Shown: positions 7,569 to 16,178, numbered from the stretch's first letter. The stretch: 64,000 bases of DNA from JAYFQF01 sp034927285 (GCA_034927285.1 JAYFQF010000015.1:25881-89880); one strand, 5' to 3'. The notes: a model not told the origin generated them from the sequence alone. Numbers and translations are program-made.

Positions 7569-8324
7569 TCAGACCGCCGTCCAGCCGCCGTCGCAGGTGA
7601 CGACAGCGCCGGTGACATAAGTGGATTCGTCGGCGGCCAAAAACACTACCGTGGAATCCAGCTCGCCTTCCCGTCCGGGCCGTTTCATTGGAGTGCAGCG
7701 GCGGATAAACTCATCCATGGCTTCCATCGCTTCCGGGCCGTTAGCTTCAGAAGGGAAAAAGCCGGGGCAGATGGCATTGACGGTGATTCCTTTTGTCGCC
7801 CATTCCGCCGCGGCCGCCCGGGTAAGGTTTACCACGCCGCCTTTGGAAGCGTGATAGCCTGCCACGGGAACATCGCCATTGCCCACAAGCCCCAGGATAG
7901 ACGCAACATTGATCACCCGGCCATACCCTTTTTTCAGCATCTCCTTACCGAACTCCCGGGTGCATTTAAAGACGGCGCTGAGATCCAGATCAATGTTATG
8001 CTGCCAGTTTTCGTCGGTCAATTCTTCCAGGGGCTGCACCGCTCCCCCGCCGGCGTTATTAACCAGAATATCCACCTTGCCGTATTCCCCGATTACCGCG
8101 GCTACCGCGGCTTTAATCTGCCCGACATCCGTAACGTCGCAAGGCACCACCAGGCATTTGGCGCCGGCAGCCCGGATCTCTCCGGCTACCGCCTCCAGCT
8201 TTTCTTTTCTTCTGGCCAGAATCGCTAAAGACGCCCCCTGCCCGGCCAAGGCCAGAGCAAACTGACGCCCCAGTCCTGCCGAGGCTCCGGTTACCACCGC
8301 TACTCTTCCCGTCAAATCAAACAC
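7569..8324 (-). CDS. SDR-family dehydrogenase (gluconate 5-dehydrogenase/FabG-like)
   Basis: A 251-residue short-chain dehydrogenase/reductase. It has the NAD(P)-binding TGASAGLG motif near residue 12, the NNAGG motif (~90), catalytic Ser in VASILG, and the YHASK active-site Tyr/Lys (~155). The end AADESTYVTGAVVTCDGGW is typical of classical SDRs. I place the start at GTG 8324, giving MFDLTGRVAVVTG with an AGGGTGA site 6 bases upstream. A TTG at 8330 would add two residues with worse spacing. The gene lies 50 bases upstream of the flavin reductase, so the pair may interconvert a hydroxy/keto acid and an unsaturated acid. The substrate is unknown. Confidence 0.85.
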   Translation of the reverse strand: MFDLTGRVAVVTGASAGLGRQFALALAGQGASLAILARRKEKLEAVAGEIRAAGAKCLVVPCDVTDVGQIKAAVAAVIGEYGKVDILVNNAGGGAVQPLEELTDENWQHNIDLDLSAVFKCTREFGKEMLKKGYGRVINVASILGLVGNGDVPVAGYHASKGGVVNLTRAAAAEWATKGITVNAICPGFFPSEANGPEAMEAMDEFIRRCTPMKRPGREGELDSTVVFLAADESTYVTGAVVTCDGGWTAV

Positions 8325-8395
8325 CGACAATCACCCTTTCTTTTTGCTCTTAGCCAGGCAAACTCCTCCGGACCTGCAAAAGCAGGCAGCAAGGT

Positions 8396-8986
8396 TTATA
8401 CCTGAGCCAGGCTGCCGTCCAGACCCAGAGGCCCGGCGGCTTTGCGCAGTCCCAAAATAGTCTCCTGGATCACTTGATCAAGAGGCATGCCCAGCAGGTC
8501 GGCGCCTTCCTGGATCAGCTCCCGTTTTACGCCGGCGGCAAAGGCCTTGTCCTTCCATTTCTTTTTCACGCTCTTCAGTTCCAGGTCCGCCAGGCTCTTG
8601 CTGGGCCTCATCAGAGCCGCCGCCATGATCAGGCCGGTCAGCTCGTCCACGGTATAAATCACCTTTTCCATGGGCAGGACCGGCTCCACATCGGTGCAAA
8701 GCTTCCAGCCGTGACTCATGATGGCCCGGATATAATCCTCCGGCCAGCCTTCTTCCTCCAGGATGACTTTGGTCATCCGGCAATGCTGCTCCGGGTATTT
8801 TTCGTAATCCAGATCGTGGCAAAGGCCGATAACTCCCCATTTTTCCGGATCTTCGCCCAAAAGCCCGGCAAAATGCCGCATAGCCGCCTCTACTGCCAGA
8901 GCGTGCTTCCATAAATTCTCCGAGTGATTATATTTCTGCCATAAAACCACGGCCTCATCCCTGGTGGGAGCCTTTTTCCCCGTCAT
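8396..8986 (-). CDS. HD-domain metal-dependent hydrolase
   Basis: A 196-residue single HD-domain protein. Metal ligands are visible as the first His (LWKHALAVEA), the HD pair (GLCHDLDYEKYPEQH) and a later His/Asp (SHGW, VDELTG). Family members are phosphohydrolases acting on nucleotides or related phosphoesters; no particular substrate can be read here. The ATG follows GGGAGG by 10 bases. It is the probable first gene of the SDR/enoate reductase operon; a 71-base gap separates it from the SDR gene. Confidence 0.8.
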   Translation of the reverse strand: MTGKKAPTRDEAVVLWQKYNHSENLWKHALAVEAAMRHFAGLLGEDPEKWGVIGLCHDLDYEKYPEQHCRMTKVILEEEGWPEDYIRAIMSHGWKLCTDVEPVLPMEKVIYTVDELTGLIMAAALMRPSKSLADLELKSVKKKWKDKAFAAGVKRELIQEGADLLGMPLDQVIQETILGLRKAAGPLGLDGSLAQV

Positions 8987-9034
8987 TTTTTATTCATCCT
9001 CCCTATAAATTCTTATTCTGGTATTCTACGCATT

Positions 9035-9068
9035 ATTTGAACGTTCATCCGGAATTTCGGATTCAAAT
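9035..9068. other. Bulged inverted repeat upstream of HD-domain gene
   Basis: Outer arms ATTTGA (9035-9040) and TCAAAT (9063-9068) enclose inner arms ATCCG (9047-9051) and CGGAT (9058-9062). It lies between the divergent HD-domain and stalk-domain genes and could be an operator. There is no poly-T, so it is not a terminator. Confidence 0.35.
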
Positions 9069-9195
9069 CTTATTCTAACGCAAATCCTTTCCTATTTCCA
9101 TAGCTCTGTGATATCATAAGTACGATAAGACAGATCAAGGGTTGCCTGGCTTTCCGGGTCCCGGCCCGGAGCCGGATGATCGGGAGGGATCGCTG

Positions 9196-9936
9196 ATGAA
9201 ACGTTTTTTCGCCGGATTTCTGACCGGCGCCCTGCTTTTCGGCGGCGGCGCACTTTATGCGGCCGGTCAGACCAAAACCGCCTATGTGGCGGACTACAAA
9301 ATCCTTTATAACGGTCAGGATATCCATCCTTCCCTGCCGGTTTTGGTGGTGGAGGATTTTACTTACCTGCCTCTGCGGGTAGTGACCGACGTATTGGGTG
9401 TCCCGGTCCGCTGGAACGGCCAGTTGAGACAGGTGGAAATGGGAGCCGCCCCCGGGGCTGCCGCAGGCCTGACCCAAGGCGCATATAACCGTACTAATCC
9501 CGCCCCCATCGGCACGGCTCAGTCTGTGGAAGTTTCCACTTACAGTGAAAACTACAAGGCTACCGTAAAAGTACTGGAAACCAAACGGGGCGACACCGCC
9601 TGGGCGTACATCAAGGACGCCAACCCCAATAACAGCAAGCCTGACGAGGGCTACGAATATATCCTGGCCAGGCTCTCCGTCACTGCGGAATACGTGGAGG
9701 AAGACAAGGCCGTGAATATCAGCAAATATGCCTTCGATTGCTTTTCCGGCAACGGCGAGGAATATGGGGCCAAGTCAGTGACCACGCCAAAGCCCGCCCT
9801 GTCCGCCAAGATTTTCTCCGGAGGCACCACGGAAGGTTATGTGGTCTTACAGGTCAAAGCCTCCGACCGTAATCCGAAAATCGTCTTCGGCATGGAGCGG
9901 GACGGTACCCGCGGTATCTGGTTTGCCCTGCAGTAG
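9196..9936 (+). CDS. Secreted stalk-domain protein with DUF4352-like C-terminus
   Basis: A 246-residue exported protein. A signal peptide covers residues 1-22 (MKRFFAGFLTGALLFGGG, cleavage near YAAG). It is followed by a copper-amine-oxidase N-terminal-like stalk domain (ILYNGQDI, FTYLPLRVVTDVLGVPVRWN), which in Firmicutes is a common surface-binding module without oxidase activity. Residues ~110-245 resemble DUF4352-type immunoglobulin-like extracellular domains (EYILARLSVTAEYVEED). The start at 9196 has GGGAGGG upstream; a longer frame from 9142 lacks a site. It stands alone between operons. Its role at the cell surface is unknown. Confidence 0.75.
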   Translation: MKRFFAGFLTGALLFGGGALYAAGQTKTAYVADYKILYNGQDIHPSLPVLVVEDFTYLPLRVVTDVLGVPVRWNGQLRQVEMGAAPGAAAGLTQGAYNRTNPAPIGTAQSVEVSTYSENYKATVKVLETKRGDTAWAYIKDANPNNSKPDEGYEYILARLSVTAEYVEEDKAVNISKYAFDCFSGNGEEYGAKSVTTPKPALSAKIFSGGTTEGYVVLQVKASDRNPKIVFGMERDGTRGIWFALQ

Positions 9937-10094
9937 GCCTTTCACGGGCGCCGGGAGCCGGCGGCAAGTACAGAAAAGCCGGAATTCAAGAGACGCGGGT
10001 AAAATAAGCCGGGAGCCGGCCGGCGCTGAATGTACCGGATAAACCAGAGATAAACCGGCCGGAAATCAGCCGGAAAGAGGAAAGGAACCGGACT

Positions 10095-10442
10095 ATGATT
10101 CGGAAAAAGGAAAATCAGCGGATCGAATATCGGGAAGATCCCTTCGGCGGCCAGGGTACCATCGCCGTCCGCTATCTGGCGGAAGAGGGCGACCATGGCA
10201 ATGAAAAATATAATATGCTCAGCCGGGTGACGATCCCTCCGGGAGTCAGCGTGGGCCTGCACAGCCATCCCGGTAAGACGGAGTCCTTATATATCCTGGC
10301 CGGCAACTGCCGTTACACAGATCAGGGAGAGCATGTCCTTCAGGCAGGGGATACCGCCATCGTCCGCGGCCAGGACAGTCACCGGCTGGTCAGCCTGGGG
10401 CCTGAACCCCTGGAGTATATCGCCGTAATCGTTCTGGACTGA
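10095..10442 (+). CDS. Cupin-domain protein
   Basis: A 115-residue single-cupin protein. The first cupin motif is GLHSHPGKTESLYILAG (two His and a Glu) and the second is around GQDSHRLVSLG, so a mono-metal site is likely. Small cupins of this type are dioxygenases, isomerases or sensors, and nothing here discriminates. The ATG follows an AAAGGA site. The 158 bases before it are rich in CCGG-containing inverted repeats with no recognisable gene. Confidence 0.8.
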   Translation: MIRKKENQRIEYREDPFGGQGTIAVRYLAEEGDHGNEKYNMLSRVTIPPGVSVGLHSHPGKTESLYILAGNCRYTDQGEHVLQAGDTAIVRGQDSHRLVSLGPEPLEYIAVIVLD

Positions 10443-10516
10443 TTTTGCAGCTGAATGTCTGAAGTCAAACTTTCATTTATAAAATAAAAAGATATAAAAA
10501 TAAACCGATATAAATT

Positions 10517-10548
10517 GGGGACGCCGTCTGCGTTTTGACGACGTCCCC
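10517..10548. terminator. Probable terminator between cupin gene and hydroxylase operon
   Basis: GGGGACGCCGTC (10517-10528) pairs with GACGACGTCCCC (10537-10548) with one mismatch. The flank is only moderately T-rich on either strand. The position between converging genes suggests bidirectional use. Confidence 0.5.
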
Positions 10549-10614
10549 TTGGTTCCTTCTCCGAAGAGAATCCCCCTGCCGGGCAAGTTAGATATATTTT
10601 TACAGATTAAGCAG

Positions 10615-11565
10615 CTAAACCCGTACCGTCTCCGCCAGTCGGCGGTATCCTTCCAGCGCCATTGCCTGAATCGCCTTAGCCTTGTAATGTACGGTCGAAC
10701 GGCTGCCTAAAGCTTCATCGATCTTTTCGCTGAGTCGTTCCTGCAATTGCCGGAGGTCCACGTCATTCAGCGTGCGATTCAGGAAACAGGCTTCTGCCTC
10801 CGGCACCCGGTAGGGATGCGGTCCGGCGGATCCTACAGCGACACGGGACCAGGTGATCACTCCTGCTTCGTCTTCTTCGATCGCCAAAGTCAGATTAAGC
10901 CGCGAAATCGCCAAAGATTCCCGCCGGCCCAATTTGATGAAGGCGCTTCTGCGCCGGTTTTTGGGATAAGGGAAGCAGATTCCCAGCAGCAATATACGGC
11001 TGCCGACGTGCTTTTTCAGATCCGGTTTCCAGAATTCCTCCAGACCGATGCTCCAAATATTAAGCTTCGCCTCACCGGTTTCTAAAAAGCCGAAGCGTCT
11101 GTCGCTCAAGCTTACTGCTTTCATCGGCTTTTCTGCCCCAAAAGCCCCGCCGATCAGCACCAGATTGCCATCGAAAGCAGTAACCGGGCAAACCGTATCG
11201 CCTGCCGCAGAGCCGGTGACCAGATTTCCGCCGATTGTGCCCCTGTTGCGGATTTGGGGCGAGCCCACCATCCCCGCGGCCTGGGACAAGGCAGAGAAAT
11301 GTTTGCGGATCAACGGTTCCTTCCAAAGCTCGCTAAAGCTTAAGCCGGCCCCGATAAAAATCCCCTCCTCGTCGCAATACACCTTCTTTATTTCCGGGAG
11401 CCGGCTGACGTCAACCAAAACTTCAGGCCGGCATTTTCCTTCCCGGATATCTAAAAGTAAATCTGTACCGCCGGCAATAACGCAGGTTTGGGCCGGACCC
11501 GCCAGGAGTTTTGACGCCTCTCCGAGAGTAAATGCCAACTGATAATCGTATGTCGGCTTCAGCAT
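10615..11565 (-). CDS. FAD subunit of molybdenum hydroxylase (XDH/CoxM family)
   Basis: A 316-residue FAD-binding subunit of the xanthine dehydrogenase/CO dehydrogenase medium-chain family. It carries the FAD pyrophosphate motifs CVIAGGTDLLLDIREGK (~33-48) and RNRGTIGGNLVTGSAAGD (~107-124). It would pass electrons from the [2Fe-2S] subunit to NAD+ or another acceptor. I see no extra Cys-rich insert of the kind in 4-hydroxybenzoyl-CoA reductase, so it is a conventional subunit. It is the last gene of the operon, separated from its partner subunits by ubiD and the zinc-ribbon gene. That interleaving implies joint function with the decarboxylase. The ATG has GAAGGGG upstream. Confidence 0.88.
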   Translation of the reverse strand: MLKPTYDYQLAFTLGEASKLLAGPAQTCVIAGGTDLLLDIREGKCRPEVLVDVSRLPEIKKVYCDEEGIFIGAGLSFSELWKEPLIRKHFSALSQAAGMVGSPQIRNRGTIGGNLVTGSAAGDTVCPVTAFDGNLVLIGGAFGAEKPMKAVSLSDRRFGFLETGEAKLNIWSIGLEEFWKPDLKKHVGSRILLLGICFPYPKNRRRSAFIKLGRRESLAISRLNLTLAIEEDEAGVITWSRVAVGSAGPHPYRVPEAEACFLNRTLNDVDLRQLQERLSEKIDEALGSRSTVHYKAKAIQAMALEGYRRLAETVRV

Positions 11566-11585
11566 GTCTATCGCCCCTTCCAGCT

Positions 11586-12974
11586 TTATCCGGTATAGTC
11601 GGCAATATTGATTTTCCGGACCATTTCTTCCGGCGGCTGAGCCTTAACCGCAAACGGCGCCCCCACCGGCTTGGTAGCGTCGATAATCATACCGGAACCG
11701 CTGATTTCCTCATTGATAGACGGGTCCAGAACCTGGCCTTGAATATTTTTTACAATATTGACATCCCGATCTGCCTGCACCCGGGTGGATACGGCCCACA
11801 TAACCTGCTTTAAATTACCGATGTCAATATCTTTATCCACCACGGTCACATGTTTGATAAAATTGCTGAGGCTCATGGCAGCCATGGCCGCCCTTAACGG
11901 CTCGCCTTCTACTTTTTTATCCAGCTGGATGATCAGGTTCATGGGTCCTCCGGACTCGATCCAACTGACATCCTTCACGCTGGGCACAATGGCCTTCAGG
12001 CTGGCAAAAATATCAGCCTGTATGGGAAGGTGGGCGTAGAGGTTTTCCTGATGTCCGCCAAAGATATTCAGGATGATCCCATCCTTTCTGGCACAGACAG
12101 CTTTTACTTCCACCAGCCAGGACAACCGCTGGGGCCCGGTATACTGGGTAAACTCCCCAAAGGGTCCTTCAATGGTCCGCCGGTCGGCCACAATCTCTCC
12201 CTCAATGACAATTTCAGCATCGGCAGGAATCATCAGTTCCTTGCCATAGGATACGGACGGGATTACTCTCAGGCTTTCGCCCAGGATTCCTCCTGCTGTT
12301 TCATATTCATCTTTATCCAGTTTGGTCAGCGCCGCGCCGCTTAAGAAAAAGGCAGGATGATGGCCGGCAACAATAGCAATGGGCAGATTTTTGCCGGCGG
12401 CTTCTGCCCTGCTGAATATCCCCCAAAGATGGCGCGGGCTCATCCAAAGACCCATATGGTTTTTGTCGATAAACATCGCCCGATTCCAAGATAAGTTGTA
12501 GCGGCCGTTTTCCGGATCCCGGGCTGCGATTGCCGGAGTCAAATAAGGACCGCCGTCCATATCGTTCATCCGGGGAATCGGCAGCTTTGTCAGATCGACT
12601 GCGCCGCCCTGCCAGACCAGGTCCATCAACGGCGCTTCTTCCGGGGAGATTTCCTGTACCGGCAATGGCCGGGCCGCGCCGTTGTTAAACGCGTTCATCG
12701 CCCCTAAGCGGTCCGGCTTTTCCGCTCCCAGGGAAAATGCCATGCTTTTCACAGAGCTATGGGCGTTCATCATCAGGCGAAAGGCCGTATCCTGCAGATT
12801 TAAATCCGCCAGATTTTCAAATAGCACCGCCGGATAGCGCCCTTGCCGGTCCAGGGCCTCCAAAAGCGCGCTGGCTTCATAGGCGCCGCCGTCCACGGCC
12901 TTTTTTACCCGGATAACCTCCTCGGGAAATTGCTCCTCCAAACTTTTAATATAGGTCCGCAAATCCTTTGCCAT
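11586..12974 (-). CDS. UbiD-family prenyl-FMN-dependent decarboxylase
   Basis: A 462-residue UbiD-family (de)carboxylase, which uses prenylated FMN to remove or add a carboxylate on aromatic, heteroaromatic or unsaturated acids. Family landmarks are YNLSWNRAMFIDKNHMG, the active-site region EIVIEGEIVADRRTIEGPFG (Glu residues of the R-E-E triad region), TVVDKDIDI and GSGMIIDATKP. Length is typical. It lies between the zinc-ribbon gene and the FAD subunit gene. ubiX, which supplies prFMN, is the first gene of the same operon. The substrate is therefore probably an acid that the adjacent Mo-hydroxylase oxidises, or its hydroxylated product. Physiological direction is unknown. Confidence 0.9.
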   Translation of the reverse strand: MAKDLRTYIKSLEEQFPEEVIRVKKAVDGGAYEASALLEALDRQGRYPAVLFENLADLNLQDTAFRLMMNAHSSVKSMAFSLGAEKPDRLGAMNAFNNGAARPLPVQEISPEEAPLMDLVWQGGAVDLTKLPIPRMNDMDGGPYLTPAIAARDPENGRYNLSWNRAMFIDKNHMGLWMSPRHLWGIFSRAEAAGKNLPIAIVAGHHPAFFLSGAALTKLDKDEYETAGGILGESLRVIPSVSYGKELMIPADAEIVIEGEIVADRRTIEGPFGEFTQYTGPQRLSWLVEVKAVCARKDGIILNIFGGHQENLYAHLPIQADIFASLKAIVPSVKDVSWIESGGPMNLIIQLDKKVEGEPLRAAMAAMSLSNFIKHVTVVDKDIDIGNLKQVMWAVSTRVQADRDVNIVKNIQGQVLDPSINEEISGSGMIIDATKPVGAPFAVKAQPPEEMVRKINIADYTG

Positions 12975-12997
12975 GTCGTTTCCAACCTTTCCGTCTT

Positions 12998-13234
12998 TTA
13001 AGACCGTCGTTTTTCCGGAATATACAGAACCTGATCCATATTATCTTTGGTCAGGGGCTGCCGCAGTCTGGCCAGAACCGTTCCGTCGGCCCGGGATAAG
13101 GCCGGGCTATATTCCTCCCAGGTCAAAATAGCCTGACATTTCGGGCAGTGTACCGGAGTTTTCAAATTTACCATGGTGATATCCCCGTAAAAATGTTTGC
13201 CGCAGCGCGGGCAGTTCAGATTAAACATTTTCAT
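12998..13234 (-). CDS. Small zinc-ribbon protein, UbiD subunit D-like
   Basis: A 78-residue protein with two CPxC knuckles (CPRC at 8-11, CPKC at 30-33) forming a zinc ribbon, and a C-terminal YIPEKRRS tail. Size, CPRC start and Pro-rich tail resemble the D subunits (BsdD/VdcD/ShdD) that accompany UbiD-type hydroxyarylic acid decarboxylases. Similarity is low, so this is an inference from architecture plus location directly upstream of ubiD. The ATG at 13234 has AAGGAGG with 8-base spacing; Met codons at 13240 and 13228 are alternatives. A frame reaching 13312 would overlap the Mo-subunit gene without a site. Confidence 0.7.
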   Translation of the reverse strand: MKMFNLNCPRCGKHFYGDITMVNLKTPVHCPKCQAILTWEEYSPALSRADGTVLARLRQPLTKDNMDQVLYIPEKRRS

Positions 13235-13248
13235 CTGCATTTCCTCCT

Positions 13249-15558
13249 TTATTCCCCCAGCAGCACAGCTTCCAGACTGATGGGCAAGCGGTTGAATTCC
13301 CGGTTCAGACAATGGCTGACCGCATTGGCCAGTGCCGCCGCCGTGGGAATCAAAGCCGGTTCGCCGATTCCTTTGGCGCCGTAGGGTCCTTCCTGATCCA
13401 GGGTTTGGGTAAACCAGGATTCGATCGGACAGACATCCAGGCAGGTAGGCAACAGATATTGATCAAAATTCTTATTTTTGATCTCTCCGTTTTTCAGCTG
13501 TATTTCCTCTAAAAGGCCATAACCCAGGCCTCCTGCGACTCCGCCTTCCATCTGGCCTTCCAAAAGGACCGGATTCAACGGCCGGCCTACATCGTAAAAA
13601 GCCATGACCTTCATCGGCCGGACTTTGCCTGTTCCTCTGTCCACCTTTACTTTTACCAGTTGCACCCCAAAGGTATAGCTGGCATAAGGAATTCCCTGGC
13701 AATGGTCGTCCAGAGGTTTGGTCGGCGGATCATAGCGTCCGGCGACCTCCAGCGTCTCCCCCCTTTGGCTCAGTTCTGCGGCTATTTCTTTTAGATACAG
13801 CCTGGCAGAGCCGCTGCTGAGACAGGGGCCCTTTTCATCTTCTGTTAAAAAAGCTGTGGGCAGCGCCATAGCACGTTCGGCAAGAAGCCGGGCGCCGTGG
13901 GACAGCAGAGTTTTTTTGAATTCCCTAGCCGTATCCAGCAATCCCCTGCCGACAATCGCAGTTAACCGGGTACCGGAGGTCGTGCCGGAATTCAGCGTAA
14001 GAGCAGAATCCGCCGACGTTAATATAAAGTTCTTCATCTCAAGTCCCAGGGCTGTGGCAGCGATCTGGATCATCAGGGTATTGGAACCTTGCCCGATGTC
14101 CGGTGAACCTATAGACAGATGTATCTTCCCTTCCGGCAGCAAAGACATAACCGCCGTTCCTGGATTAGCCGCCGCCGTCCGGCCGTTGCCATAATAATGG
14201 CCCGCTATCCCCCAGGCCTCATCACAGGATAAAGGCCGGGCCTTCAGTTCATCTTCCAGACGATGCCGGGCCTCCTCCAGGGTTTCCGCATAGGCTGACC
14301 CTTCCGGTACAGCCTGCCCTGAAGGCAGGATATCTCCGGGACGCAGGGCGTTCATCAGCCGAATCTTGAAAACATCCACTCCCAGGGCCACAGCCAGCAA
14401 ATCCATTTGCCGCTCGCAGGCCAAGGCCACCTGCGGCACGCCGAACCCCCGCATGGCCCCGGTAGTGGGATTATTGGTATAAATCGCCGTAGCCTCAATC
14501 CATACATTGGGCACCCGGTAGGGCCCCGCACCATGCAGCACGGAGCGGGTCAGTACCGGTGCCGAATAACCGGCAAAAGCGCCGGAATCGGCAGTGATCT
14601 CGGCTTTTACGGCGATGATACGGCCGTCTTTTGTGGCTCCATGAGTATAGCGCAGGATCATGGGATGACGCTTGGTGGAAGCCTCCATGCTTTCTTCCCG
14701 GCTGTAGGTCATTTTTACCGGCCTGCCGGTTTTCAGACATAAAAGGGCAGCCATGCAGTTAATAGCCAGATCGGATTTACCGCCGAAGCTGCCGCCGATA
14801 TAGGGCGCCACCACATGTACCCTTTCCCTGGGCAGGCCGGTGACCCTGCAGATCTCTTCCTGATCCATATGTACGCTTTTGGTGGAGGACCAGACCTTCA
14901 GGCCGCCGCCGGCCAGAGGTTCCGCCAGCACAGCCTCCGGTTCAATATAACTGTGCTCTACCATCTGAGTCTCATAGGTACGGCTTACGATAATATCCGC
15001 CGAGGCTAAAGCCGCCTCCACGTCGCCGGATGCCACCAGCTTGCGGCAACTCACATTGCCCGGCTTACCGTGAAGTAAAGCCGCCCCCCCGGCCATGGCC
15101 GTCTTCACATCGTTCAATACCGGCAGCGGCACATAAGATATTTTTACTGCTTCCGCCGCAGCCTCGGCGGCTTCTTTGGTTTCGGCAGCCACCACCGCCA
15201 CTGCCTGTCCGTGGAAAAAGACCTTGCCTTCAGCCAGTACCGGCGTATCCTTTATTCCGGTCATGCCGATTTTGTTTTCACCGGGAATATCCGCTGCCGT
15301 CAGCACTGCCGCCACACCGGGACAGCTCAGAGCCTGCCGGATCTCTATGCCGGTTACCTCTGCATGAGCCTGCGGGCTGCGCACCGCTTTGCCATACAGC
15401 ATGCCTTCCGCCCTTAGATCACCGGCGTAAAGAGCCTCCCCGGTCACCTTTTCTGCGGCGTCGACCTTTAACATGCTGCGGCCGATCAGGCTTTTTTCTT
15501 CATTTCGTTCCTTCTCCATAAAGGTTTCCCCTGAATTTATCAAGCCTTCATTCTTCAT
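13249..15558 (-). CDS. Molybdopterin subunit of xanthine dehydrogenase-family hydroxylase
   Basis: A 769-residue molybdenum-cofactor subunit of the XDH family. It hydroxylates a substrate C-H with water-derived oxygen. Visible landmarks are LIGRSMLKVDAAEKVTGEA at the N-terminus, YIGGSFGGKSD, TGAMRGFGVPQ, DIGQGSNTLM, NSGTTSGTRLT and the active-site glutamate in AKGIGEPALIP (Glu ~733). The protein contains the full large-subunit fold, so electrons leave through separate Fe-S and FAD subunits in the same operon. The start at 15558 has a GTGAGG site 5 bases upstream; Met14 (15519) is also possible. The substrate pocket cannot be assigned from motifs alone. Confidence 0.9.
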   Translation of the reverse strand: MKNEGLINSGETFMEKERNEEKSLIGRSMLKVDAAEKVTGEALYAGDLRAEGMLYGKAVRSPQAHAEVTGIEIRQALSCPGVAAVLTAADIPGENKIGMTGIKDTPVLAEGKVFFHGQAVAVVAAETKEAAEAAAEAVKISYVPLPVLNDVKTAMAGGAALLHGKPGNVSCRKLVASGDVEAALASADIIVSRTYETQMVEHSYIEPEAVLAEPLAGGGLKVWSSTKSVHMDQEEICRVTGLPRERVHVVAPYIGGSFGGKSDLAINCMAALLCLKTGRPVKMTYSREESMEASTKRHPMILRYTHGATKDGRIIAVKAEITADSGAFAGYSAPVLTRSVLHGAGPYRVPNVWIEATAIYTNNPTTGAMRGFGVPQVALACERQMDLLAVALGVDVFKIRLMNALRPGDILPSGQAVPEGSAYAETLEEARHRLEDELKARPLSCDEAWGIAGHYYGNGRTAAANPGTAVMSLLPEGKIHLSIGSPDIGQGSNTLMIQIAATALGLEMKNFILTSADSALTLNSGTTSGTRLTAIVGRGLLDTAREFKKTLLSHGARLLAERAMALPTAFLTEDEKGPCLSSGSARLYLKEIAAELSQRGETLEVAGRYDPPTKPLDDHCQGIPYASYTFGVQLVKVKVDRGTGKVRPMKVMAFYDVGRPLNPVLLEGQMEGGVAGGLGYGLLEEIQLKNGEIKNKNFDQYLLPTCLDVCPIESWFTQTLDQEGPYGAKGIGEPALIPTAAALANAVSHCLNREFNRLPISLEAVLLGE

Positions 15559-15580
15559 TTTTCCTCACCTGCCTTTGCGG

Positions 15581-16081
15581 CTATCTTTTTTCCATGCCGG
15601 TATTTCCGCCTTTTTCCGCCAGACGTTGGGCGGCCAGCCTCACAGCGGCCAAAATTTTCTGATAGCCGGTGCAGCGGCAAAGATTGCCGGACATGGCCCG
15701 GGCGATTTCTTCCTCCTCCGGCCGGGGGTTTGCGTCCAGCAGAGCTTTGGCGGAAAGCACCATGCCGGGAATACAGAAACCGCACTGCACCGCGCCTGCC
15801 TCCACAAAAGCTTCCTGGATCGGATGTAAGCCCTCCGGCCCGGAAAGGCCTTCAATGGTCGTCACGTTCCTGCCCTCCACCGCTAAAGCAGGGGTCAGGC
15901 AGGAGTTTACCGTCTGTCCGTCCAGAATCACCGTGCAGGCGCCGCATTCACCTATCTCACAGCCCAGCTTGGTACCGGTCAGGCCAAAGTCTTCCCGCAG
16001 CATCTCCGCCAAAAGCCGCTCCGGCGGAACCTCTGCCTGTACCTGGTTGCCGTTCAAACAAAACACCACCGTTTTTTTCAC
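15581..16081 (-). CDS. [2Fe-2S] subunit of molybdenum hydroxylase
   Basis: A 166-residue two-cluster ferredoxin subunit. Plant-type cluster: CEIGECGACTVILDGQTVNSC. Second cluster: CGFCIPGM and CRCTGYQKIL. Together these are the canonical XDH-family small subunit linking the Mo centre to FAD. I start at GTG 16081 (VKKTVVFCLNG), which has AAGGGG 9 bases upstream. The frame remains open to 16201, but that stretch is the palindrome region and lacks a ribosome site. It is the gene directly before the Mo subunit (22-base gap). Confidence 0.92.
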   Translation of the reverse strand: MKKTVVFCLNGNQVQAEVPPERLLAEMLREDFGLTGTKLGCEIGECGACTVILDGQTVNSCLTPALAVEGRNVTTIEGLSGPEGLHPIQEAFVEAGAVQCGFCIPGMVLSAKALLDANPRPEEEEIARAMSGNLCRCTGYQKILAAVRLAAQRLAEKGGNTGMEKR

Positions 16082-16134
16082 CCGACATACCCCTTTACTA
16101 TGCAAATTTGATATCCCTATCAGGAATTCCGGCT

Positions 16135-16170
16135 CCGGTATATTTATGGCGGCCGCCATAAATATACCGG
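16135..16170. repeat. 36-bp perfect palindrome between transport and enzyme genes
   Basis: CCGGTATATTTATGGCGG (16135-16152) is followed immediately by its exact reverse complement (16153-16170), with no spacer. It lies 8 bases after the TRAP permease stop and 54 bases before the [2Fe-2S] gene. There is no T-tract, so it is not a standard terminator. It may be an mRNA-processing or stabilising hairpin inside the operon, or a dimeric protein site. Confidence 0.9.
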
Positions 16171-16178
16171 GCTCTTCT

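Noticed and set aside
13235..13312. N-terminal extension of the zinc-ribbon protein
   Set aside because: It would overlap the end of the Mo-subunit gene and lacks a ribosome site, whereas AAGGAGG fits the internal ATG at 13234.
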